Origin: Calditerrivibrio nitroreducens DSM 19672 | GTDB lineage: Bacteria; Chrysiogenota; Deferribacteres; Deferribacterales; Calditerrivibrionaceae | Assembly (NCBI RefSeq): GCF_000183405.1 | Contig: NC_014758.1 | Span: forward strand, 2,069,501 to 2,133,500 | Direction: 5' to 3' | DNA length: 64,000 bases | Part shown: positions 57,402 through 64,000 of the stretch, one piece after another | Position numbering within the stretch: position 1 is the stretch's first letter | How the letters are laid out: each line of letters opens with the position of its first letter | Made by a program: the position numbers and the translations under genes | Notes under the pieces: generated by a model | Database searches by the model: none | What the model saw: the letters and a program-made list of their open reading frames with translations, nothing else | What the model was told of the DNA's origin: nothing

Positions 57402-58862
57402 ATGTCAATAAGAGTTAGATTTGCCCCCAGCCCCACGGGACATATTCATGTGGGTAATGCCAGAACAGCGCTTTTTAATTATCTTTTCGCTAAAAAAAAT
57501 AATGGTGTTTTTATCTTAAGAATAGAAGATACCGATCTTGAAAGATCCACTTTAGAATCTGAAAATATCATATATGAAGACCTAAAATGGCTTGGACTTG
57601 ATTGGGATGAGGGGCCTATTGTGGGGGGTGATTTTGGCCCATATAGGCAGAGTGAGAGGCTACATATATATGAAGAGTATGTAAAAAAACTCATGGCAGA
57701 AGGCTTCGCTTATGAGTGTTTTTGCACCAAAGATGAACTGGAGGCTGAAAGAGAAAAAGCAAAAGCAGAAGGAAGACAACCTATTTATAATGGAAAATGC
57801 AGAAACCTTAGTAATGAAGAGAAAATTAGACTTAAAAATAGTGGTGTTAAGCCCTCCATAAGGTTTCATGTGAAAGAGAAAGAGGTTCTTGTGAAAGACT
57901 TTATAAAAGGGGATGTATTATTCCCCACTGATACATTTGGAGATTTTGTTATTGTTCGTCCTGACGGCATCCCCACTTACAATTTTGCGGTTGTAATAGA
58001 TGACGCACTGATGAAGATAACCCACGTTATAAGAGGAGATGATCATCTAAATAATACACCAAAACAGATCCTTATATTTAATGCTCTGAATTTCAAACTA
58101 CCTATATTTGTGCATATCCCGATGATTTTGGGAAGTGATCATTCCAAACTAAGTAAAAGACATGGGGATACCTCCCTTAACCTTTTCAAAGATAAAGGCT
58201 ATCTGCCAGAGGCTATGTTTAATTTTCTGGCTCTTCTCAGCTGGTCAGCACCTGATGATAAAGAAATTATGTCAAAAGAGGAGATTATATCGCTGTTTAC
58301 ACTTGATAGAATATCCAGAAGCTCAGCAGTATTCGATTTTGCGAAACTTAAATGGATGAATGGTCATTACATCAGAAACCTTGACATAGATCGCTTAGTC
58401 TCTGAAGCCATACCTTTTCTGGAAAAAGCTGGACTTTTGACAGAAGGTTTTAAGAATAGATACAAAGACAAAATTCCAGAAATGATCTTTTCACTGAGGG
58501 AAAAGTTTGAAATCTTTACCGAGCTTCCGGATCTTTTCAAAGTTTATACTGAATTTAATGAAGACTTAGATGGTGAAGCGGTGGAACTTTTAAAACTACC
58601 CACGTCAAGAACCGTTCTGGAAGCTTTTAGAGACGCCATATTAGGGAAAACATATATTACAATTGATGAATACAAAAGGATTACAGGAGAAATCCAGAAG
58701 TCAGTGGGTGTAAAAGGGAAGGCACTTTTTATGGTCATAAGAGTAGGGATTACAGGGCTTACTAAAGGTGCAGACCTGGATAAGATAGTTACCCTTCTTT
58801 CGGTTGAAGATCTCAAACAGAGATTGGATAAGGCGCTTAAAATAATGAGCCAGATATGTTGA
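57402..58862 (+). CDS. gltX: Glutamyl-tRNA synthetase
   Basis: GltX charges tRNA-Glu (and possibly tRNA-Gln if nondiscriminating). The 486-residue sequence has the class I HIGH motif as GHIHVGNARTALFNYLFA, the segment FILRIEDTDLERS, and the KMSKS equivalent SKLSKRHGDTSL. CCGGAGG precedes the ATG. It is the first gene of a gltX-der operon and overlaps der by 7 bases. Confidence 0.97.
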   Translation: MSIRVRFAPSPTGHIHVGNARTALFNYLFAKKNNGVFILRIEDTDLERSTLESENIIYEDLKWLGLDWDEGPIVGGDFGPYRQSERLHIYEEYVKKLMAEGFAYECFCTKDELEAEREKAKAEGRQPIYNGKCRNLSNEEKIRLKNSGVKPSIRFHVKEKEVLVKDFIKGDVLFPTDTFGDFVIVRPDGIPTYNFAVVIDDALMKITHVIRGDDHLNNTPKQILIFNALNFKLPIFVHIPMILGSDHSKLSKRHGDTSLNLFKDKGYLPEAMFNFLALLSWSAPDDKEIMSKEEIISLFTLDRISRSSAVFDFAKLKWMNGHYIRNLDIDRLVSEAIPFLEKAGLLTEGFKNRYKDKIPEMIFSLREKFEIFTELPDLFKVYTEFNEDLDGEAVELLKLPTSRTVLEAFRDAILGKTYITIDEYKRITGEIQKSVGVKGKALFMVIRVGITGLTKGADLDKIVTLLSVEDLKQRLDKALKIMSQIC

Positions 58863-60178
58863 AAGTAGGTATCTTAGGTAGACCCAACGTAGGTAAATCG
58901 ACACTTTTTAATAGAATAGCCGGCAGAAGAATAGCCATCACGGATGACATGCCGGGTGTCACAAGAGATATGCTTGAAACCATTTGCCATTGGGAAGGCA
59001 AAAATTTTTTATTGATAGATACCCCCGGTTTTGATTTGAAGGATGACATCATAAAAAAAGAGATGCATAAGCAGTTTTTCTCAGCACTTGAAGAGGTGGA
59101 TCTGGTCATTTTAATGTTAGACGGCAAAGAGGGGCTCCATCCTCTGGATGAAATTGTTGTATCCATGATGAGGGAAAGAAACATCCCATTTATTCTGGTG
59201 ATAAATAAAATAGACAGTGATGAAAGGGAATTAAACGTTGCAGAGTTTTACAAGCTTGGCATTGATGATATTCTATCGATAAGTGCAAATCATGGTAGAA
59301 ATGTTGACATACTTCTTGATAGAATCGTTTCTCATATAAAAGAGGAACCCGAAAATTTTATCGAAAATGAAAGACTAAAAATCGTCGTCATAGGTAGACC
59401 CAATATGGGCAAATCGAGTCTTATCAATGCCTGGCTAAATGAGGAAAGGGTAATTGTAACCCCCATTCCGGGTACCACAAGGGATGCCGTGGATAGCTAT
59501 TTCGAATATAATGGTGAAAAATATATTTTAATCGACACTGCTGGAATAAGAAAAAAGTCTGTAATGTTTAAAGATCGGATAGAAAAGTATGGTTACTATA
59601 GAGCTTACGACTCCATCGAGAGATCCGATGTGGTGGTGGCGCTCATTGATGCAACTGAAGGGGTAACTGAGAAGGATGTAAAAATTGTGGCTGATGCATA
59701 CGAACTGGGTAAGCCTGTAATAATTGCCATAAATAAATGGGATCTCCTGGAGAATAAAGCAGAAACCCAAAAACGTTTGGTGTCTGACGTAGAAGATAAA
59801 TTCAAATTCATCTATAAACCGAAATACATCTTTATATCTGCTGCAACCAAAAAAAATATATTCAAGATTTTTAATATTGCAAAACAACTTTTTGATGAGA
59901 CAAACAAACGGGTTCCCACTTCAAAATTGAATGAGATACTGGAGATTGCTCAGGTGAAGCATCAGCCCCCAATGATAAAAAATCGAAGATTGAAGTTCTA
60001 CTACATGACACAGGTGGGGGTAAATCCTCCAGAATTTGTGGTGTTTGTGAACTACCCCGATGCGGTACATTTTTCTTATCAGCGATTTCTATTCAATATG
60101 GTCCGGGAATATTTTGGATTTGAGGGAATCCCTATGAAGATGCATTTTAGAGGTAAAAAAGATACAAAAACAGATTAA
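58856..60178 (+). CDS. der: Ribosome assembly GTPase Der (EngA)
   Basis: Der has two tandem G domains and acts in 50S assembly. G1 motifs are GRPNVGKSTLFNRI (domain 1) and GRPNMGKSSLINAW (domain 2), with DTPGFD and DTAGIRKK as G3 and NKIDS and NKWDL as G4. The C-terminal KH-like domain ends KMHFRGKK. It is full length at 440 residues. Its ATG lies inside the last codons of gltX. Confidence 0.97.
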   Translation: MLKVGILGRPNVGKSTLFNRIAGRRIAITDDMPGVTRDMLETICHWEGKNFLLIDTPGFDLKDDIIKKEMHKQFFSALEEVDLVILMLDGKEGLHPLDEIVVSMMRERNIPFILVINKIDSDERELNVAEFYKLGIDDILSISANHGRNVDILLDRIVSHIKEEPENFIENERLKIVVIGRPNMGKSSLINAWLNEERVIVTPIPGTTRDAVDSYFEYNGEKYILIDTAGIRKKSVMFKDRIEKYGYYRAYDSIERSDVVVALIDATEGVTEKDVKIVADAYELGKPVIIAINKWDLLENKAETQKRLVSDVEDKFKFIYKPKYIFISAATKKNIFKIFNIAKQLFDETNKRVPTSKLNEILEIAQVKHQPPMIKNRRLKFYYMTQVGVNPPEFVVFVNYPDAVHFSYQRFLFNMVREYFGFEGIPMKMHFRGKKDTKTD

Positions 60179-60196
60179 AAATATTTGAGGTGTTAT

Positions 60197-61498
60197 ATGA
60201 GATCTAATATTGCAAAGGGTAACAGTGGACTGACCTATGAAATTAGGAATATTGTTCTTGTGGCAGAGGAACTTAAAAAAAATGGTATAGAGGTAACATG
60301 GGAAAATATCGGCGATCCCGTCAACAAAGGGGAAATAATTCCGGAATGGATGAAAGATATCGTAAAAGATGTTGCCTCCAGAAATGAAAGCTACGCCTAT
60401 TCCCCAACAAAGGGTGTTCTGTCAACAAGAGAATATCTTGCCAATCAGATTAATAAAAGAGGTGGTGCACAGATAACCCCTGACGATATACTGTTTTTCA
60501 ATGGACTGGGAGATGCAGTAGACAAACTTTATAGCTGTCTCCGTCCCGATTTAAGGATATTGCTACCTGAGCCCACATATTCATCCCATTATATCTCTGA
60601 AGTTGCCCATGGGTCGATCCCCCCATTGACTTATAGAATGAATCCCGCAAACAACTGGCAACCAGACCTCAATGAGATTAGAGAGAAGGTTCGTAGATAC
60701 AAGGCAATTGTAGGTATACTTGTATTAAACCCTGACAACCCCACAGGATTTGTGTATCCCGAAAACTTATTAAGAGAAATTGTGCAGATAGCTAAGGAAA
60801 ACGATCTGTACCTCATTTTTGACGAAATTTATAACAAAATTGTTTACAATGGTAAAAAAACTGTCTTATTGGCTGATATAGTGGGGGATACACCGGCAAT
60901 CAGTCTGAAGGGGATCTCCAAAGAGTTCCCATGGCCAGGTTCAAGATGTGGATGGATGGAGTTTTACAATACAGACAAGGATGAATCATTTAAAGAATAC
61001 GTAAACACAATAGTTCAGAAGAAGATGTCTGAAGTTTGCTCCACAACACTTCCACAAATGGCTTTACCCATCATTATGGAACACCCCGAATACAACAATT
61101 ATTTACTCGAGCGATCAAAACACTATGAAAAATTATCCAATATAGCTTACGATATTCTAAAAGAAAATAGATACCTTTTTGTAAATAGGACTGATGGCGC
61201 TTTTTATATGGCTGTTGCCTTTAAAGATGGTATATTAAACAACAAAATGAAATTGAAAATTGCAAATAAAAATGTGGAGAGTTTTGTAGAAAAACTTATA
61301 GATCCTGATATGGAGCTGGACAAAAGATTTGTATACTACCTATTAGGCTCTACCGGTATCTGCGTAGTACCCCTTACTTCATTTTACACAGACATACCTG
61401 GTTTTAGAATGACCCTTTTGGAAAAAGATCTGAATAAATTTGAAAAAACAGTAAAAACAATATCCGATAAAGTAATAGAATACATAGAAAGTGTTTAA
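60197..61498 (+). CDS. PLP-dependent class I/II aminotransferase
   Basis: This 433-residue fold-type I aminotransferase is of the longer aspartate/alanine aminotransferase-like group. It has YAYSPTKGVLSTREYLA, VLNPDNPTGFVYP, LIFDEIYNKIVYNG and the PLP lysine region SLKGISKEFPWPGSRCGW. The substrate is not assigned; alanine or aspartate is likely. ATG 60197 has GAGGTG eight bases upstream. It follows der by 18 bases and ends at a strong terminator. Confidence 0.88.
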   Translation: MRSNIAKGNSGLTYEIRNIVLVAEELKKNGIEVTWENIGDPVNKGEIIPEWMKDIVKDVASRNESYAYSPTKGVLSTREYLANQINKRGGAQITPDDILFFNGLGDAVDKLYSCLRPDLRILLPEPTYSSHYISEVAHGSIPPLTYRMNPANNWQPDLNEIREKVRRYKAIVGILVLNPDNPTGFVYPENLLREIVQIAKENDLYLIFDEIYNKIVYNGKKTVLLADIVGDTPAISLKGISKEFPWPGSRCGWMEFYNTDKDESFKEYVNTIVQKKMSEVCSTTLPQMALPIIMEHPEYNNYLLERSKHYEKLSNIAYDILKENRYLFVNRTDGAFYMAVAFKDGILNNKMKLKIANKNVESFVEKLIDPDMELDKRFVYYLLGSTGICVVPLTSFYTDIPGFRMTLLEKDLNKFEKTVKTISDKVIEYIESV

Positions 61499-61502
61499 CA
61501 CT

Positions 61503-61528
61503 AAGGATGGGTTTCTCCCATCCTTTTT
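61503..61528 (+). terminator. Intrinsic terminator after the aminotransferase gene
   Basis: A 9-bp stem AAGGATGGG / CCCATCCTT with a 5-base loop is followed by TTTT. It ends the gltX-der-aminotransferase transcript. Confidence 0.85.
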
Positions 61529-61771
61529 GTCATATTGACTTACTGAAGAAATACAAAAAATATGGTCATAAAATAATTTTCTATGTCTACACCATTTGAT
61601 TATTCTGTTATAATTTCTTTAATACTTAAATCAACCTTATCAATTGTTTATGAAAATATGCAATCAAACGCCTATATATTTAAGGGTTTAATTAATTTTA
61701 TGTTGACATTTCATCGTTAAAGTTAAAAATAAACCTTCTTATCAAAATGAACAATCCATTCAGGAGATTTT

Positions 61772-63460
61772 ATGAGTAACAATTATTTTAATGAATTTAA
61801 ACCAAAACTTTTTACTGTTCTAAAAAAAGGATACACGCGTAAAAATCTTATGTCAGATTTAATAAGCGGTCTCATTGTAGCCATCGTTGCTTTACCATTA
61901 TCTATGGCTTTTGCCATCGCGAGCGGAGCTTCCCCTGAAAAAGGTTTATACACTGCCATCATCGGAGGGTTTTTGATATCATTACTTGGGGGAAGTCGAT
62001 ATCAGATTGGCGGACCTGCAGGTGCTTTCATCGTAATCGTTTATGGTATTATTTATAAGCATGGATATGACGGCTTAATGCTTGCCACAATTATTGCTGG
62101 CTTGTTACTAATTTTGATGGGATTATTAAAATTGGGCTCTGTGATAAAGTTTATACCATACCCTGTAACAAAAGGTTTCAGTGCAGGTATTGCTATGATA
62201 ATTTTTATCACACAGCTCAATGATTTCTTTGGTATGGGAATAAAAAAAGTTCCGTCTGAATTTTTTGAAAAAATCATGACATATTTTGAACACATTCCAG
62301 ATATAAATCTTACTACCACATTAATTGGTCTATTGTCGATTTTGATAATAATCTACTCTAAAAAAATTACCACTAAAATTCCTGGCCCTTTTATTGCTGT
62401 TATTTTTGGCGTTGCAATTATTTATATTTTAAAATTACCTATTGAAACAATCCAGGATAGATTCGGTTCAATACCAAACAATTTACCACATCCACAGCTA
62501 CCTCCCTTTTCACTGGCCAAAATCAAAGCTGTGATACCCGATGCAATTACTATCGCTTTACTCGGCGCAATAGAATCCCTTTTAAGTGCTGTGGTAGCTG
62601 ATGGTATGACAGGTGGTAAACATAGGTCAAATATGGAGTTGGTAGCTCAGGGTATTGCAAATATAGCATCACCCTTATTTACTGGTTTACCCGCCACTGG
62701 AACAATAGCAAGAACAGCAACAAATATAAAAAATGGTGCATTTTCACCATTAAGTGGTATATTTCATGCTTTATGGGTCTTATTGTTTATGTTACTTTTG
62801 TCACCAATAATCATAAAAATCCCATTTGCAACACTTGCAGCAATTCTAATCGTAGTAGCTTACAATATGAGTGAATTAGAACACATCAAAGACCTCTTCA
62901 AAGCCCCAAAAAGTGATATTTCAGTATTTCTCAGCACATTCCTTCTTACGGTAATTATAGATCTAAATGTTGCAATCCAGGTTGGAATGCTCCTTGCAGT
63001 ATTGCTGTTTATGAGAAGAATGATATCTCTAACAGAAATAAAAGACCTGAAAATTGAGCTTGATAAGTCAGAAGATAAAACAGGTAATGAGGATGTTTTC
63101 GATCCGGATGCAACTTACAACAAGATAATCCCTAAAGGTGTCGACGTGTATGAATTAAATGGGCCTTTCTTTTTTGGTGTAGCTGACAAGGTAAAAAACA
63201 CTCTAACCTCAATAGAAAATAACCCAAAAGTTTTTATATTGAGAATGCGTAATGTCCCTATGGTAGATGCCACCGGCATGCATTCCCTTATTGAGATTTG
63301 TGAATATTTTACAAAAAGAAAAACTAAAGTAGTCTTATCCGGAGTAAATCCTTACGTTAAATCATTGCTCCTGAAGGCTGGGATAGACAAATTAATAGGG
63401 GAAGAAAATATTACTGACCACATAGACAAGGCTTTGGAGGTTGCAAAAAAGTATTTATAA
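61772..63460 (+). CDS. SulP-family anion transporter with STAS domain
   Basis: SulP proteins carry sulfate, bicarbonate or other anions across the inner membrane. The 562-residue protein has about 12 to 14 membrane segments in residues 30-430, with the conserved LISGLIVAIVALPLSMAFAIASGASPEKGLYTAIIGG and GATESLL-like region (LLGAIESLLSAVVADGMTGGKHRSN). A C-terminal STAS domain spans about residues 445-560 (VYELNGPFFFGVADKV ... VDATGMHSLIEI). CAGGAG lies before the ATG. It is monocistronic. The substrate is not determined. Confidence 0.92.
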   Translation: MSNNYFNEFKPKLFTVLKKGYTRKNLMSDLISGLIVAIVALPLSMAFAIASGASPEKGLYTAIIGGFLISLLGGSRYQIGGPAGAFIVIVYGIIYKHGYDGLMLATIIAGLLLILMGLLKLGSVIKFIPYPVTKGFSAGIAMIIFITQLNDFFGMGIKKVPSEFFEKIMTYFEHIPDINLTTTLIGLLSILIIIYSKKITTKIPGPFIAVIFGVAIIYILKLPIETIQDRFGSIPNNLPHPQLPPFSLAKIKAVIPDAITIALLGAIESLLSAVVADGMTGGKHRSNMELVAQGIANIASPLFTGLPATGTIARTATNIKNGAFSPLSGIFHALWVLLFMLLLSPIIIKIPFATLAAILIVVAYNMSELEHIKDLFKAPKSDISVFLSTFLLTVIIDLNVAIQVGMLLAVLLFMRRMISLTEIKDLKIELDKSEDKTGNEDVFDPDATYNKIIPKGVDVYELNGPFFFGVADKVKNTLTSIENNPKVFILRMRNVPMVDATGMHSLIEICEYFTKRKTKVVLSGVNPYVKSLLLKAGIDKLIGEENITDHIDKALEVAKKYL

Positions 63461-63567
63461 AATTCTTCATATCTAAACCTTTGTATGGTTAATTTAAAGT
63501 TGAGATACCAATTTAATTTCTTAGGTTGACAAAAATAGATTGATAACGGATAAGGGGGCATTTTTAC

Positions 63568-63596
63568 TTGACTTATTTTTAGTTATAATATATAAG
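63568..63596 (+). promoter_or_regulatory. Putative promoter of rlmH
   Basis: TTGACT (63568-63573) and TATAAG (63591-63596) with a 17-base spacer lie just 12 bases before the rlmH ATG, which would give a very short leader or none. Another TTGACA at 63526 lacks a good -10. Confidence 0.4.
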
Positions 63597-63608
63597 CTTT
63601 CAATTTTT

Positions 63609-64000
63609 ATGAAACTAACTGTTGTTTTAGCTGGAAAAGTCAGAGATACCGATTACCAGAGGATTTTAAATGATTATGCAATGAGGCTAAACTCGTTTGT
63701 GAATTTCGAGTTTAAGGAGCTTAAGGTGGCAGAAGATCACCCTCTTAAGGATAAAGAGATTGCAAAACTTCTGGAATTGGGTAAAGATGGCTACACAATA
63801 GCAATGGATGTGAACGGTGAAAGCCACACGTCAGAATCGTTTGCAAATTTTTTAAATGAAACGTTGAACATAAAAAAAAATTTGGTATTCTATATAGGTG
63901 GAGCTTTTGGGTTGGGGAAAGAGTTTGTTTGTAGATGCGATAAATTGATATCGCTATCAAGGATGACCATGGCACATAAAGTTGCCCTTTTAGTACTAAT
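63609..64000 (+). CDS. rlmH: 23S rRNA pseudouridine(1915) N3-methyltransferase (partial, 3' end outside window)
   Basis: RlmH is a small SPOUT methyltransferase acting on pseudouridine 1915 of 23S rRNA in the assembled ribosome. The visible 130 residues begin MKLTVVLAGKVRDTDYQRILNDYAMRL and include the SAM-binding knot YIGGAFGLGKEFV followed by ISLSRMTMAHKVALLVL. The family is about 150-160 residues long, so only about 25 residues are cut off. There is no clear Shine-Dalgarno sequence before the ATG, which fits a short leader. Confidence 0.93.
   Translation, partial: MKLTVVLAGKVRDTDYQRILNDYAMRLNSFVNFEFKELKVAEDHPLKDKEIAKLLELGKDGYTIAMDVNGESHTSESFANFLNETLNIKKNLVFYIGGAFGLGKEFVCRCDKLISLSRMTMAHKVALLVL

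Noticed and set aside
61690-61735. Promoter for the SulP gene from TTGACA at 61703
   Set aside because: The -35 box is perfect but no acceptable -10 box lies at 16-18 bases, so it is not listed.

Overview
The window is AT-rich bacterial DNA with dense, operonic gene packing and clear ATG/GTG/TTG starts behind GGAGG-type ribosome binding sites. Gene content (lepA-lepB, pyrH-frr-uppS-cdsA-dxr-rseP, hypA-hypB, a BadF/HgdB-type pair, queuosine and SulP genes, a lipoprotein) suggests a Gram-negative anaerobe. The overall look fits Deferribacterota such as Calditerrivibrio or Deferribacter, but that placement is an inference from general resemblance, not a computed result. I saw no rRNA or tRNA gene.

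Layout. 1-813: partial old-yellow-enzyme-type oxidoreductase (minus strand), then a 375-base non-coding gap with a MITE-like inverted repeat. 1188-13311: one long minus-strand housekeeping operon (ugd, lepA, lepB, a small membrane protein, pyrH, frr, uppS, cdsA, dxr, rseP, hypA, hypB, rnhB, yraN, rsmB). 13343-13428: divergent promoters. 13476-18472: plus-strand SRP/ribosomal operons (ffh, rpsP, khpA, rimM, a trmD fusion, rplS; then rplM, rpsI). 18500-23983: tex, trpB2, queH and an MFS transporter.

24.0-44.0 kb is an accessory defence island. A complete BREX type 1 operon (brxA, brxB, brxC, pglX, pglZ, brxL; minus strand) lies beside an 18-repeat CRISPR array without cas genes. The island is bracketed by two same-orientation copies of a cassette encoding an AAA-ATPase/PD-(D/E)XK protein, with nearly identical promoters and 3' flanks and with tracts of GTTGAAC-like short repeats. 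Within BREX, pglX is divided into a methyltransferase half and a target-recognition half, and a 166-residue protein with a HEPN-type Rx4H motif is encoded exactly between them, with overlapping or abutting translation signals. BrxL appears to lack its usual C-terminal Lon-like domain and is followed by an overlapping helical ORF. This HEPN-in-split-PglX arrangement is the strongest candidate for an undescribed system. By analogy with the anticodon nuclease PrrC, which sits inside a type I restriction operon, the HEPN protein could be a guard that is held inactive by the PglX/BREX complex.

44.3-64 kb returns to core genes: a CsgG/LpoB-like lipoprotein, groES-groEL behind a degenerate CIRCE, leuC-leuD, a UPF0114 membrane protein, an intact IS4-family element with a 9-bp target duplication, rplU-rpmA-obg, a BadF/HgdB-type pair with small uncharacterised genes, a two-receiver GGDEF regulator, gltX-der-aminotransferase, a SulP transporter and the start of rlmH.
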